Positions 48,508 to 58,267 of a DNA stretch of 64,000 nucleotides are shown here, piece after piece (within the stretch, counting starts at the first letter, position 1; each line of letters starts with the position of its first letter). The DNA comes from Trinickia mobilis (GTDB taxonomy: Bacteria > Pseudomonadota > Gammaproteobacteria > Burkholderiales > Burkholderiaceae), in assembly GCF_017315705.1 (NCBI RefSeq), contig NZ_JAFLRF010000026.1, positions 19,690 to 83,689 on the forward strand, read 5' to 3'. Position numbers and translations under genes: made by a program. The notes below the pieces were generated by a model. The model was given only the letters and a program-made list of their open reading frames with translations. It ran no database searches and was not told the DNA's origin.

Positions 48508-49245
48508 ATGAAAATGAAAAGGAAAACCGCCGTCGCGCTCGCCGCTGCCGCTTTTGCATTGCCCGTCGCCCTCTCGCTCGCGCCCGCCGCGCACGCCGAT
48601 ACGGTCGTCATGCAAAACCAGCCGGCCGGCGTGCTGTCGCTCTCCGCGCAAGCCAGCGCCGACGTGCCGCAAGACGTCGTCAACATCACGCTCTTCTACG
48701 AGCAGGAAGCGAAAGACCCGGCCTCGCTCACCGATGCGCTGAACCAGCGCGCCGACGCCGCATTGAAGCAGGCGAAAGGCGTGAGCGGCGTGACGGCGCG
48801 CACCGGCTCGTTCTCGATCTATCCGTCGACAGACCGTGACGGCCGCATCTCCGCGTGGCGCGGCCGCACCGAGGTCGTGCTCGAATCGCGCGATTTCGCC
48901 GCCGCCTCGAAGCTCGCGGGCCAGATGAGCTCGAACATGCAGGTCGGCAACGTGGCGTTCTCGCTGTCGCCGGAAGCCCAGCGCGCAGCGGAGGAAAAGC
49001 TGAGCGCCCAGGCGATTGCGTCGTTCCGCCAGCAGGCGACTGCGTCGGCACAGGCGTTCGGCTACAGCGGCTATACGATTCGCGAGGTCAAGGTCGGCCA
49101 AAACGGCATCCCGCCGCGGCCCATGATGATGAGCATGCGCGCGCCGGTGGGCGCCGATGCGAAGGCGGCCGCCCCGGTACCGATCGAAGGCGGCACGTCG
49201 ACGGTGACCGTCAACGTGTCCGGCTCGGTGCAGATGACGCGCTGA
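48508..49245 (+). CDS. SIMPL domain periplasmic protein
   Basis: A 245-residue secreted protein. A signal peptide (KTAVALAAAAFALPVALSLA, cleavage near AHA-DT) is followed by a SIMPL (DUF541) domain: GVLSLSAQASADVPQDVVNI, RTGSFSIYPSTDRDGRISAW and SGYTIREVKVGQ. Family members are periplasmic or outer-membrane linked, sometimes oxidative-stress related, and biochemically undefined. The start used has GGAGG six bases upstream within repeat copy E5. An upstream in-frame ATG at 48376 would add 44 residues in front of the signal peptide, which is unlikely for an exported protein. Confidence 0.9.
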   Translation: MKMKRKTAVALAAAAFALPVALSLAPAAHADTVVMQNQPAGVLSLSAQASADVPQDVVNITLFYEQEAKDPASLTDALNQRADAALKQAKGVSGVTARTGSFSIYPSTDRDGRISAWRGRTEVVLESRDFAAASKLAGQMSSNMQVGNVAFSLSPEAQRAAEEKLSAQAIASFRQQATASAQAFGYSGYTIREVKVGQNGIPPRPMMMSMRAPVGADAKAAAPVPIEGGTSTVTVNVSGSVQMTR

Positions 49246-49275
49246 GCGCACGTTCTCGCAGCACTCGCGCTATGA

Positions 49276-49301
49276 AAAACGCCGGCAAATGCCGGCGTTT
49301 T
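49276..49301. terminator. Bidirectional intrinsic terminator
   Basis: AAAACGCCGGC and GCCGGCGTTTT flank a four-base AAAT loop, between the convergent SIMPL and lgt genes. The A and T runs suit both directions. Confidence 0.93.
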
Positions 49302-49341
49302 CGCATTCAGGCGCGGATCGGCCCGCGCCTCAATTCGCGAC

Positions 49342-50247
49342 TCAATTCGCGCTGACAGGCTGCGACTGCGGGCGCCGCCCACGACGATACGACCAGACGA
49401 GCAGGCCCACGCCCGCGATGATCATCGGCAGCGACAGCCACTGCCCCATCGAAAGCCCGAACGCCAGGAGGCCGAGATAATCGTCGGGCTCGCGTGCGAA
49501 TTCGACGGTGAAGCGCGCGAGACCATAGCCGATCAGGAACACCGCCGATCCCGCCCCGACCGGACGCGGCTTCCTCGAGAAGAACCACAGCACGAGAAAG
49601 AGCGCAACGCCTTCGAGCGCGATCTCATACAGCTCCGACGGGTGGCGCGGCAGCATGTGGTAGTGCGCGTAGACCTCGGCCAGACTCCATTTCGCCGCCA
49701 GTTGCGGATGCGTCGCGAGCCACGTGGCGTCTTCGTTCGCGGCAGTCGGGAACATCATCGCCCATGGCGCGTGGGGATCGGTCACGCGGCCCCACAGCTC
49801 GCCGTTGATGAAGTTGCCGAGACGTCCGGCGGCGAGCCCCGCCGGCACCATTGGAGCGACGAAATCGGTGACCTGCAGCCACGTGCGCTTGCGCCGGTAC
49901 GCGAACAAGATCATCGCGATCGTCACGCCGAGAAAGCCGCCGTGAAACGACATGCCCCCTTCCCAGACTTTGAAGACATCGAGCGGATTCGCGAAGTAGT
50001 AGCTCGCCTTGTAGAACAGCACATAGCCGATTCGGCCGCCGAGTATCGTGCCGAGCACGCCGTAGAACAGCATGTCGTCGATGTCCTTCCGGGTCCAGCC
50101 TTGCGCGGCGACGTGCGGCAAGCGCAGCCGCAGCCGGCCGACGACGATCGCCATGATGAACGCCACCAGATACATGAGGCCGTACCAGCGCACGGCGAGC
50201 GGACCGAGATGAATCGCAACGGGATCGAAATTGGGATGGATGAACAT
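49342..50247 (-). CDS. lgt: Prolipoprotein diacylglyceryl transferase
   Basis: A 301-residue inner-membrane enzyme with seven spans that transfers diacylglycerol to the lipobox cysteine of prolipoproteins. The Lgt signature [14 protein letters not shown] is present, as are [14 protein letters not shown] and [16 protein letters not shown]. It serves the lipoproteins in this window (OmpA-like, SodC-like). Confidence 0.97.
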   Translation of the reverse strand: MFIHPNFDPVAIHLGPLAVRWYGLMYLVAFIMAIVVGRLRLRLPHVAAQGWTRKDIDDMLFYGVLGTILGGRIGYVLFYKASYYFANPLDVFKVWEGGMSFHGGFLGVTIAMILFAYRRKRTWLQVTDFVAPMVPAGLAAGRLGNFINGELWGRVTDPHAPWAMMFPTAANEDATWLATHPQLAAKWSLAEVYAHYHMLPRHPSELYEIALEGVALFLVLWFFSRKPRPVGAGSAVFLIGYGLARFTVEFAREPDDYLGLLAFGLSMGQWLSLPMIIAGVGLLVWSYRRGRRPQSQPVSAN

Positions 50248-50364
50248 GAATCAGTGTGAACCAGAGAGGTATCGGTGCGGGACGCCCGTAATGATGTCAT
50301 AAAAGCCCTTACATCACCGGCACGGTCAGGCGCAGCAGGACCATCAATCGCACCAACTCACCCG

Positions 50365-51360
50365 CTAACGCGAGCGGGCACGCCGCCTTGACTCGCCCGG
50401 TTCTTCGACGACTGCGGCATGGGTGCGCACGATGTCGATGAAGCCGGCCAGCACGGGGCTCACCTCCGCAGTCCGCCACACGAGCCCCGTCTCGACGACC
50501 GGCACCGCCTCCGCGAGCGGCCGGTACACCACCCCCGTGCGCCGCAGATTACGCAACGATTGCGGCACCAGCGCGACCCCCATCCCCGCGGACACGAGAC
50601 TGACGATCGTCTGCATCTGGATCGCCTCTTGTCCGATGCGCGGCGTGAGTTTGGCCGCGTCGTAGCAATCCATGATGATGTCGTAGAAGCCCGGCGCGAG
50701 ACGCCGCGGGAAAATGACGAGCGGTGCGCCGGCGAGTGCGTGCAAACTTACGGGCTCATCGTCCCAGTCGGCGAGCGGGCCGGTGCCGAGCGGGCCGGTG
50801 CCGAGCCGGCAGCCCGCCTGCTCGGCGGCTTCGGTCGACATCGCGATCACGAGCGGTTCGCGCGCGATCGGCAAATAAGAAAGCTGCGCGGCATGGCGCG
50901 GCGGCAGCGGCGGAATGACGAGACCGGCGTCGATGCGGCCCGCCACCAGCTCGTCGATCTGCACGTCGCTCGTCGCTTCGGCGAGCTGCAGCCGCACGCG
51001 CGAATAGCGCGCGCCGAAATCGCGCAAGAGACGCGGCAACAGCCCGTAATCGGCCGTCGAAACGAACGCGAGCGACAGCACCCCCGCCTCGCCTCGCGCG
51101 AGACTTTGCGCGAGCGGCCTCAAGCCCTCGGCGCTCGCGAGCAGCCTGCGGACCTCGGGCAGCAGGTCGGCGCCCACCGCCGTCAACTCGACCGAGCGCT
51201 TCGTGCGCGCGAAAAGCTCCACGCCGAGCGTCTCCTCGAGCGCGCGAATCGCCTGCGAGAGCGGCGGCTGCGTCATCGACAGCCGCGCCGCGGCCCGCCC
51301 GAAGTGCCGCTCCTCGGCGACCGCAACGAAGTAGCGCAACTGGCGCAGATCCGGTGTCAC
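50365..51360 (-). CDS. LysR-family transcription regulator
   Basis: A 331-residue LysR regulator. The winged HTH is at about 4-62 (LRQLRYFVAVAEERHFGRAA, LSMTQPPLSQAIRALEE), and the effector-binding domain begins near 93. It is divergent from ilvD with 153 bp between, so ilvD is a possible target, but the sequence gives no effector. An in-frame duplication gives GTGPLGTGPL within the effector domain, encoded by a 15-bp tandem repeat near 50775-50810. Confidence 0.92.
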   Translation of the reverse strand: MTPDLRQLRYFVAVAEERHFGRAAARLSMTQPPLSQAIRALEETLGVELFARTKRSVELTAVGADLLPEVRRLLASAEGLRPLAQSLARGEAGVLSLAFVSTADYGLLPRLLRDFGARYSRVRLQLAEATSDVQIDELVAGRIDAGLVIPPLPPRHAAQLSYLPIAREPLVIAMSTEAAEQAGCRLGTGPLGTGPLADWDDEPVSLHALAGAPLVIFPRRLAPGFYDIIMDCYDAAKLTPRIGQEAIQMQTIVSLVSAGMGVALVPQSLRNLRRTGVVYRPLAEAVPVVETGLVWRTAEVSPVLAGFIDIVRTHAAVVEEPGESRRRARSR

Positions 51361-51513
51361 GACTCCCTCCTCTGATATGTTTTTCGACCTAATAGACGAT
51401 CAATAATATATTGGACACGCGTCAAGAGAAACTGCATTCTTTGCCGACGCGCACTGGCCGCTCGTTCGAGCGCTAGACCAGATCGCCGGATCAAAACAAA
51501 CCGGAGTCCCCCC

Positions 51514-53187
51514 ATGCCTTACAACCGTCGCTCGAAAAACGTCACGCAGGGCGTCGCGCGCTCGCCCAACCGCTCGATGTACTACGCGCTCGGCTACCAG
51601 AAGGAAGATTTCGACAAGCCGATGATCGGCGTCGCCAACGGCCACTCGACGATCACGCCCTGCAACGCCGGCCTGCAGCGCCTGGCCGACGCGGCGGTCG
51701 CCGCGGTCAAGGGCGCCGACGCGAACCCGCAGGTCTTCGGCACGCCGACGATCTCCGACGGCATGTCGATGGGCACCGAAGGCATGAAGTACTCGCTCGT
51801 GTCGCGCGAAGTGATCGCCGACTGCATCGAGACCTGCGTGCAAGGCCAGTGGATGGACGGCGTGGTCGTGATCGGCGGCTGCGACAAGAACATGCCCGGC
51901 GGCATGATGGCGCTCGCGCGCATCAACGTGCCGAGCATCTACGTGTACGGCGGCACGATCCGCCCCGGCAACTGGAAGGGCCGCGACCTGACGATCGTGT
52001 CGTCGTTCGAGGCCGTCGGCGAATTCACGGCCGGGCGCATGTCGCAGGAAGATTTCGAAGGGGTCGAGAAAAACGCGTGCCCGAGCACGGGCTCGTGCGG
52101 CGGCATGTACACCGCGAACACGATGAGCTCGTCGTTCGAGGCGCTCGGCATGTCGCTCCTGTACTCGTCGACGATGGCGAATCCGGACGACGAAAAGGTC
52201 GATTCGGCTGCCGAATCGGCGCGCGTGCTCGTCGAGGCGGTCAAGAAAGATTTGAAGCCGCGCGACATCATCACGAAGAAGTCGATCGAGAACGCCGTGG
52301 CCGTCATCATGGCGACCGGCGGCTCGACCAACGCCGTGCTCCACTACCTCGCGATCGCCCACGCGGCCGAAGTCGACTGGACCATCGACGATTTCGAGCG
52401 CATGCGCAAGAAAGTGCCGGTCATCTGCAACCTGAAGCCGTCGGGCGACTACGTTGCGACCGATCTGCACAAGGCCGGCGGCATCCCGCAAGTGTTGAAG
52501 ATCCTGCTCGACGCGGGCCTTCTGCACGGCGATTGCATGACGATCACCGGCAAGACGATCGCGGAAGAGCTGAAGGACGTGCCGAGCAAGCCGCGCGCGG
52601 ATCAGCAAGTGATTTTCCCGATCGACAAGGCGCTCTACAAGCAAGGCCACCTCGCGATCCTGAAGGGCAATCTCGCTACCGAAGGCGCGGTCGCCAAGAT
52701 CACGGGCCTCAAGAACCCGGCGATCACAGGTCCGGCGCGCGTGTTCGACGACGAGCAAAGCGCGCTGCAGGCGATCCTCGACGACAAGATCAAGGCAGGC
52801 GACGTGCTCGTGCTGCGCTACCTCGGCCCGCAAGGCGGCCCCGGCATGCCGGAAATGCTCGCGCCAACTTCGGCGCTGATCGGCAAGGGGCTCGGCGAAT
52901 CGGTCGGCCTCATCACCGACGGCCGTTTCTCGGGCGGCACCTGGGGCATGGTGGTCGGCCACGTGGCGCCGGAAGCGTTTGTCGGCGGCACGATCGGTCT
53001 CGTGCAGGAAGGCGACTCGATCACGATCGATGCGCACAAGCTGTTGCTGGAATTGAATATCGACGATGCGGAACTCGAGCGCCGTCGCGCCGCGTGGAAG
53101 CAGCCGGCGCCGCGTTATACGCGCGGCGTGCTCGCGAAATATGCGGCATTGGCGGGCCCGGCGAACAAGGGCGCAGTGACGGGTTGA
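51514..53187 (+). CDS. ilvD: Dihydroxy-acid dehydratase
   Basis: A 557-residue Fe-S enzyme of valine, leucine and isoleucine synthesis that removes water from dihydroxy acids. Cys50 (STITPCNAG), Cys123 ([10 protein letters not shown]) and Cys195 (CPSTGSCGG) are the expected [2Fe-2S] ligands. [19 protein letters not shown] is the C-terminal signature. Length fits the short [2Fe-2S] type rather than the 610-residue E. coli type. GGAGTCCCCCC precedes the ATG. Confidence 0.97.
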   Translation: MPYNRRSKNVTQGVARSPNRSMYYALGYQKEDFDKPMIGVANGHSTITPCNAGLQRLADAAVAAVKGADANPQVFGTPTISDGMSMGTEGMKYSLVSREVIADCIETCVQGQWMDGVVVIGGCDKNMPGGMMALARINVPSIYVYGGTIRPGNWKGRDLTIVSSFEAVGEFTAGRMSQEDFEGVEKNACPSTGSCGGMYTANTMSSSFEALGMSLLYSSTMANPDDEKVDSAAESARVLVEAVKKDLKPRDIITKKSIENAVAVIMATGGSTNAVLHYLAIAHAAEVDWTIDDFERMRKKVPVICNLKPSGDYVATDLHKAGGIPQVLKILLDAGLLHGDCMTITGKTIAEELKDVPSKPRADQQVIFPIDKALYKQGHLAILKGNLATEGAVAKITGLKNPAITGPARVFDDEQSALQAILDDKIKAGDVLVLRYLGPQGGPGMPEMLAPTSALIGKGLGESVGLITDGRFSGGTWGMVVGHVAPEAFVGGTIGLVQEGDSITIDAHKLLLELNIDDAELERRRAAWKQPAPRYTRGVLAKYAALAGPANKGAVTG

Positions 53188-53263
53188 GGGTGTCTTGCGC
53201 GACGAGCGCGCCGGTTGACGGCGCTCGTCTCGCGAATCGCCGCCGAATCAGGTCTACCGCTCT

Positions 53264-53306
53264 GCATGGGACCCGAGTAACCGCCGAAGCGCTAACTCGG
53301 GTCGAC
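53264..53306 (-). repeat. Palindrome module, diverged copy E7
   Basis: On the minus strand it reads GTCGACCCGAGTTAGCGCTT then CGGCGGTTACTCGGGTCCCATGC. It matches the module of E2, E3, E5 and E6 including the GGTCCCATGC tail. The flanking GG/CC pairs have changed to CC/GG on both arms, so the outer stem still pairs. It lies between ilvD and the cytochrome gene, without the other repeat parts. Confidence 0.8.
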
Positions 53307-53311
53307 ATGAA

Positions 53312-53349
53312 AAGAGGCACGCGAGCGCTCGCGTGCCTCTTGTGTTTTC
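53312..53349 (+). terminator. Long perfect palindrome terminator after ilvD
   Basis: AAGAGGCACGCGAGC and GCTCGCGTGCCTCTT form a 30-bp perfect palindrome followed by TGTGTTTT. It sits 125 bases after the ilvD stop and is probably its transcription terminator. Confidence 0.8.
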
Positions 53350-53433
53350 TGCCTCGCCTTCGGTGGCAAACGCTGCGCCCTGCCTATAATGCGTCCCATC
53401 ACAAGTCGAGCCATGTAGCCGACGGAGACCAGA

Positions 53434-53766
53434 ATGAAACGATCGAGGTATTGTGCAGCGGCGTTAGCCACGGCCGGCGCCTTCACGCTAGGCGGGCCCG
53501 CGCAGGCCGAGCCCGCGCCAGGACTGGCATTGGCGCAGCAGCGCAACTGCATGAGCTGCCACGCGGAGAGACGGCCGCTGATGGGCCCGGCATTCCACGA
53601 CGTCGCGGCGAAATACGCGTCGCGCCCCGACGCCGTCGCCTACCTCACCCGCAAGATCAGCGAAGGCGGTTCGGGCGTTTGGGGGCGTGTGCCGATGCCG
53701 GCAAACACGCAATTGACGCCCGATGACGCGCACGCGCTCGCCACCTGGGTGTTGACGCTGAAATAA
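53434..53766 (+). CDS. Class I c-type cytochrome
   Basis: A 110-residue periplasmic cytochrome c551/c552-like protein. A signal peptide (about 1-25, cleavage near AQA-EP) precedes the haem motif Cys39-Met-Ser-Cys42-His43. Met88 in GRVPMPAN should be the distal ligand. It is a small electron carrier whose partners are not visible. It is transcribed alone after the ilvD terminator. Confidence 0.92.
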   Translation: MKRSRYCAAALATAGAFTLGGPAQAEPAPGLALAQQRNCMSCHAERRPLMGPAFHDVAAKYASRPDAVAYLTRKISEGGSGVWGRVPMPANTQLTPDDAHALATWVLTLK

Positions 53767-53855
53767 GCCTTGCCGGTGAGGTTGCGGCATCGAACGGCCT
53801 GCCGCCGGGTCCTTCGGGCGCGTGAGACCATCCGTCTCCTCGCGCGCGCCTCGCC

Positions 53856-54902
53856 TCAGGCATTATCGGCGTGCCTCGCGAGCGCTTCCCGCACCGCCTC
53901 GCGGATCCAGCCGGCCACTTCCACTTCCAGCGCCAGCGCCACCTCGCGCGTGATCTGGTTCACGAGCCAGTTCGTGTGATCCTGCAACGCATCGCGGCAA
54001 CGCGCTTCGATGACGTTGCGCCCCTCGCCCATCAGATAGCTCGCAAAGCGTCCGCGCAGGCGCTCCACGATGACGTCGGCGTCCATTGCTGTTGCGGCCG
54101 CGTCTTGCGCCTGCCCATCGGCGGTGTGATGGGCCTTGGAGTGGGCCGCCGCGCGGTGCGGCTTCGCACGATGGTGCGCGGGCACGTCTTCATGATGCTC
54201 GTCGGCGGCCGCGTATTCAGCGCGAGACTTCGCGCGATGCGCGTCGGTGTCCCCATGTTCGTCCGGCGTCTCCTCGTGCTGCGCTTGCGACTTCGCGTGA
54301 TGACTGCTGCGCCGCGCGGAGTGATGAGCGGGGGGTTCGTCCGAAGGCGCTTTTTCGTCCTTGGTTCCGGCGGAAGCCTGCACCGCATGCGATTCTGCCG
54401 AGGCTTCGGCCACACCGTGCGATGCGCCCGCCTCGGATTTTGCAGCTGGCGTCTTCGCCTCCGTTGCAGCGGCGGGCTTAGCGGGCTCGGCCGAAACAGA
54501 CGGCGCGCTCTCGTTCGCTGCCGCAACGTACCCGCCTGGCGCCGCTTCGAGTGCCGCAACGTCCGCGGCCCATTCGGCAAGGCCCGGCGCGACCACGTCG
54601 GTCAATACCGGTATCGAATCCTCGTCTGCCATGGCGGCCTGCGCCGGCGCGCTCGCCGCAGCAGGCGCCTGCGCTCCGAATTCGACTGCAGGCCGCTCCG
54701 GCTTTGGGGCTTCGCCCTGGGCATGTTCCGCGGCGCCGGGCGTCAGCACGTCGGAAAGCAGGGGGATCGACGCGTCATCGGCTGCGGCATCGCTGCTTTC
54801 CGCCGGTATTTTTTTCTCTTCGGGTTGCTCTTGCTCCGTCTTGCCCGGCACGAGCACGTCGGTCAGCACGGGAAACGCGTTGTCGTCGTTGGGATCGGGC
54901 AC
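53856..54902 (-). CDS. DUF2486 family protein, low-complexity
   Basis: A 348-residue protein with a GTG start (VPDPNDDNAFPVLTDV) preceded by GGAG. Three copies of a short motif occur in the first 110 residues: FPVLTDVLVPG, IPLLSDVLTPG and IPVLTDVVAPG. A long Ala/Glu/Pro then His/Arg-rich disordered region follows. The C-terminal 75 residues (VIVERLRGRFASYLMGEG to REALARHADNA) form a conserved helical domain. From memory this is the Burkholderiales DUF2486 family, located next to holC and pepA. The function is unknown. The motif repeats look like short linear binding motifs. Confidence 0.85.
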   Translation of the reverse strand: MPDPNDDNAFPVLTDVLVPGKTEQEQPEEKKIPAESSDAAADDASIPLLSDVLTPGAAEHAQGEAPKPERPAVEFGAQAPAAASAPAQAAMADEDSIPVLTDVVAPGLAEWAADVAALEAAPGGYVAAANESAPSVSAEPAKPAAATEAKTPAAKSEAGASHGVAEASAESHAVQASAGTKDEKAPSDEPPAHHSARRSSHHAKSQAQHEETPDEHGDTDAHRAKSRAEYAAADEHHEDVPAHHRAKPHRAAAHSKAHHTADGQAQDAAATAMDADVIVERLRGRFASYLMGEGRNVIEARCRDALQDHTNWLVNQITREVALALEVEVAGWIREAVREALARHADNA

Positions 54903-54992
54903 GGGTGAACTCCGTCGATGATTGCGCTGACGGGAGATGCAGCAATCGTCGTGCCGCATCCCGAACCGGCGATTAGGCAGACGATTCGCGCG

Positions 54993-55409
54993 TCAGGCGC
55001 CTTGCTTATAGTTGTTCAAAGCATACCCGCGGTCGCGATAGAAACGATAGCGTTCGCGGCCCGCAACGAGTTCGTCTTGTGCGTTGCCGATCACTTCGAG
55101 CAGGCGTTCGAAGCGCGCGAACTGCGCGGGCACCGTCGCGCCGAGGTTCAGCAGGATTTGATGATGCGGCGCGTGCTCGAGATCGCTCGTCAGCACGACC
55201 GGCGTCCCTTCGGCGAGCGCGGTGTCTGCCATGCAATGGGGGATGAAGTCGAGCGGCGAGAAGGTCCACAGACGCTCGTCGAACGCGCGCAGGCGCGCGG
55301 GCTCGGCGAGCACCACGAGCGGCTGGCCCGCCTGGTAAGCCTTGCGGGCGAGCCGGCACGCGTACAGCAGCGAATCGCCGACATTCGTATGAAAATCGAT
55401 CCGCGTCAT
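54993..55409 (-). CDS. holC: DNA polymerase III chi subunit
   Basis: A 138-residue clamp-loader accessory subunit linking polymerase III to SSB. RIDFHTNVGDSLLYACRLAR, GQPLVVLAEPARLRAFDERL, the WTFSPLDFIPH motif and HHQILLNLG are family typical. The ATG directly follows repeat module E6. It is downstream of pepA, the common pepA-holC order. Confidence 0.95.
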   Translation of the reverse strand: MTRIDFHTNVGDSLLYACRLARKAYQAGQPLVVLAEPARLRAFDERLWTFSPLDFIPHCMADTALAEGTPVVLTSDLEHAPHHQILLNLGATVPAQFARFERLLEVIGNAQDELVAGRERYRFYRDRGYALNNYKQGA

Positions 55410-55460
55410 GTCGATCCGGAGTTAGCGCTTTTAGCGCTTACTCCGGCCCCATGCAAAGCT
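55410..55460 (+). repeat. Palindrome module copy E6 upstream of holC
   Basis: GTCGATCCGGAGTTAGCGCT, then TTT in the centre instead of TT, then AGCGCTTACTCCGG and CCCCATGCAAAGC. It occupies the pepA-holC gap in the orientation opposite to both genes and ends at the base before the holC start codon. A further hairpin, GGCGGCGC/GCGCCGCC, lies beside it at 55462-55486. Confidence 0.85.
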
Positions 55461-55461
55461 C

Positions 55462-55486
55462 GGCGGCGCGCCTCGCGAGCGCCGCC
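55462..55486. terminator. GC hairpin between pepA and holC
   Basis: GGCGGCGC and GCGCCGCC form an 8-bp perfect stem with a nine-base loop, 30 bases after the pepA stop. It lacks a T-run on the minus strand, so attenuation or mRNA processing is as likely as termination. Confidence 0.4.
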
Positions 55487-55515
55487 GGCGATCAGGCGGA
55501 CGGTACTGCGATCGA

Positions 55516-57027
55516 TCATTGCGCGGCGCGGTCGATCAGGAACTGCGCGAGCAAGGGCACCGGACGCCCCGTCGCGCCCTTCGCCGCACCGCTCTTCCAC
55601 GCCGTGCCGGCGATGTCGAGGTGCGCCCATGGGTACGCTTCGGTGAAGCGCGACAGGAAGCACGCGGCCGTCACGCTGCCGGCCGGACGGCCGCCGATGT
55701 TCGCGAGGTCCGCGAAATTCGACTTCAGCTGCTCGTGATATTCCTCGTCGAGCGGCATCCGCCAGGCGGGGTCCGACGCCTCGCGCGACGCATCGAGCAG
55801 TTCGCCCGCGAGCGCGTCGTCCTTCGAGTACAGGCCGCTGTTGTGGTGGCCGAGCGCGATGATGCAGGCGCCCGTGAGCGTCGCGATGTCGATCACGGCG
55901 GCCGGCTTGAAACGCGCCGCGTAGGTCAGCGCATCGCACAGGATCAGGCGGCCCTCGGCGTCGGTGTTGAGGACTTCGATTGTGAGGCCGGACATGCTCG
56001 TGACGATGTCGCCCGGCTTCGTCGCGTTGCCGTTCGGCATGTTCTCGCAGGTCGGGATGATGCCGACCACGTTGATCTTGAGGCCCATTTCGGCGACCGC
56101 GCGCAACGTGCCGAGCACCGAACCCGCGCCGCACATGTCGTACTTCATCTCGTCCATGCCCTCGCCGGGCTTGAGCGAAATGCCGCCGGTATCGAACGTG
56201 ATGCCCTTGCCGACCAGCACCACGGGCGCCGCCTTCGCCGCGCCGCCCTGGTACTGCAGGACGATGAACTGTGCCGGCTCGACCGAACCTTTGGTCACCG
56301 ACAGGAACGAGCCCATCTTCAGCGCCTCGAGCTGCTTCTCGCCGAGCACTTCGGCCTTGAGCTTCCAGTCTTTGGCGAGCTTCTTCGCGGTGTTCGCGAG
56401 GTAGGTCGGCGTGCAGACGTTGCCCGGCAGGTTGCCGAGATCGCGCGTCAGGTCCATGCCGTTCGCGAGCGCCACACCCTGCTTCGCGGCGACCTTGGCG
56501 GCCTTCTCGTCGGCGGTGTCGATGCTGAAGATGATCCGCTTCAAAGCCCGCGGCTGCGTATCGGGCTTGCTCTTCATCTGGGTGAACTTGTAGGTTTCGC
56601 CGCGCAGCGCGAGGATCGCGGTGCGCACGGCCCAGTCGGCCGAACGCTCCTGCACCGGCAATTGCGCGAGCGTGAACGTGACCTGGACGACCTTGGTGCC
56701 GAGCAGCGCGCGCCACGCGGCGCGCACGGCCTCGCCGTAAGCCTTTTGTCCGAAGGCATCCTGCTTGCCCAGGCCCACCAGCAGGACGCGCGAGGCGCCG
56801 ATGCCGGAAACTTCGTGCAAAAACAGCGTGGTACCGCTCTTGCCATCCATGTCGCCGGCCTTGATGATGCGCGTGACGAGGCCCTTGGTCGCGGCGTCGA
56901 TCTCGAGCGCCGCGCCGGATAGGGTCTGCGACTCGAAGATCCCGAGCACGATACAGTCGGATTTGCCGGTCAGGAACACGTGGGTTGTGCCCTTGGTCCA
57001 ATCACAGGCTTTTATGCTAAAGTCCAT
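55516..57027 (-). CDS. pepA: Leucyl aminopeptidase
   Basis: A 503-residue M17 metallo-aminopeptidase. The family signature NTDAEGRL is present ([16 protein letters not shown]), with the metal and catalytic residues in [18 protein letters not shown] and [11 protein letters not shown]. It forms a hexamer that releases N-terminal residues from peptides. It is divergent from lptF with 139 bp between. Confidence 0.97.
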   Translation of the reverse strand: MDFSIKACDWTKGTTHVFLTGKSDCIVLGIFESQTLSGAALEIDAATKGLVTRIIKAGDMDGKSGTTLFLHEVSGIGASRVLLVGLGKQDAFGQKAYGEAVRAAWRALLGTKVVQVTFTLAQLPVQERSADWAVRTAILALRGETYKFTQMKSKPDTQPRALKRIIFSIDTADEKAAKVAAKQGVALANGMDLTRDLGNLPGNVCTPTYLANTAKKLAKDWKLKAEVLGEKQLEALKMGSFLSVTKGSVEPAQFIVLQYQGGAAKAAPVVLVGKGITFDTGGISLKPGEGMDEMKYDMCGAGSVLGTLRAVAEMGLKINVVGIIPTCENMPNGNATKPGDIVTSMSGLTIEVLNTDAEGRLILCDALTYAARFKPAAVIDIATLTGACIIALGHHNSGLYSKDDALAGELLDASREASDPAWRMPLDEEYHEQLKSNFADLANIGGRPAGSVTAACFLSRFTEAYPWAHLDIAGTAWKSGAAKGATGRPVPLLAQFLIDRAAQ

Positions 57028-57166
57028 CGCGCTTGTCCTCGGATAAAATATCTAGGCTTAGGATGAAAGCCGCAATTATCCGCTATTTTTCCCGCGGCGG
57101 AACTTGGCGAAGCGTAACCGGCGCCTGTATTGCAACCTCTGGCACCCCGCCCTCTCTCCATCAACA

Positions 57167-58264
57167 ATGATTTTCGAACGCTCCCTGCAGCGCGAACTCG
57201 CGTATACGGCCGGCGCCGTATTCATGGTGCTGCTCACGATTTTCCTGACGACGCTGATGATCCGCATCGTCGGCTTCGCCGCGTCCGGAGAGGTCGATCC
57301 GAAGGACGTCGTCGTGCTGATCGGCCTTCAGATCATCGGCTATCTGGCGGTGATGCTCGTCGTCACGTTGTTCGTTTCGATCCTGTTCGTGCTGACCCGC
57401 TGGTATCGCGATTCCGAAATGGTCGTCTGGCTCGCCTCGGGCGTGAGCCTTGCGCGCCTCATCAAGCCGATCGCGATGTTCTCGGCGCCGATCATCCTGC
57501 TCGTCGCGTTCTTCGCCTACGTCGGCTGGCCGTGGTCGAACGCGCAGAGCAAGCTGATTCGAGAGCGCTTTCAACAGCGCGACGAAGTCTCGCTGCTCGC
57601 GCCCGGCCAATTCCGCGAATCGCCCGCCAGCCATCGCGTATTCTTCGTCGAGAAGATGACGCCCGATCAAAGCCGCGTCGAGAACGTGTTCGTGACGAGC
57701 ACCGAGAACGGCAAGGTCAACGTGGTGGTCTCGAAGCGCGGCCACACGGAAACGATGAAGGACGGCGACCGCTTCGTCGTGCTCGAAAACGGCCGCCGCT
57801 ATGACGGCGAGCCGGGCAAGCCCGATTTCCGGATCATGGAATTCGAGCGCTACGGCGTGAAGATCACGAGCCAGCCCGTCATCAATCAGCAGACAACGCG
57901 AGGCATGTCGACACCGGCACTCTTGCGTCACCCCAACCGTGACAAGCTCGCCGAATTCGCGTGGCGCACCGGGCTGCCGCTGATGGCGATCAACCTGATG
58001 CTGCTCGGCATCCCGCTCGCCTATCAGAACCCGCGCCGCGGCCGCACGATCAATCTGGTGATGGCCGTCTTGATCTTCTTCACGTATTCGAACCTGCTCA
58101 ACATCGTTCAGTCGTATATCGAGCAGGGCAAGCTGTCGTTCGCGATGGGCCTCGCCGGGCTGCATGTCGTCATCGCGGTGCTCGTCGTGTTCCTGTTCTG
58201 GCTGCGTGTGCGCAACCGGCCGCTGATCTCGCGTAAGATGTTCACGCGCTCGCAGGGAGCCTGA
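57167..58264 (+). CDS. lptF: LPS export ABC transporter permease LptF
   Basis: A 365-residue inner-membrane protein with three N-terminal and three C-terminal spans around a periplasmic beta-jellyroll. MIFERSLQRELAYTAGAVFM, LASGVSLARLIKP and FAWRTGLPLMAINLMLLGIP are typical. With LptG and LptB it drives lipopolysaccharide out of the inner membrane. The stop is three bases before lptG. Confidence 0.96.
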   Translation: MIFERSLQRELAYTAGAVFMVLLTIFLTTLMIRIVGFAASGEVDPKDVVVLIGLQIIGYLAVMLVVTLFVSILFVLTRWYRDSEMVVWLASGVSLARLIKPIAMFSAPIILLVAFFAYVGWPWSNAQSKLIRERFQQRDEVSLLAPGQFRESPASHRVFFVEKMTPDQSRVENVFVTSTENGKVNVVVSKRGHTETMKDGDRFVVLENGRRYDGEPGKPDFRIMEFERYGVKITSQPVINQQTTRGMSTPALLRHPNRDKLAEFAWRTGLPLMAINLMLLGIPLAYQNPRRGRTINLVMAVLIFFTYSNLLNIVQSYIEQGKLSFAMGLAGLHVVIAVLVVFLFWLRVRNRPLISRKMFTRSQGA

Positions 58265-58267
58265 CGC

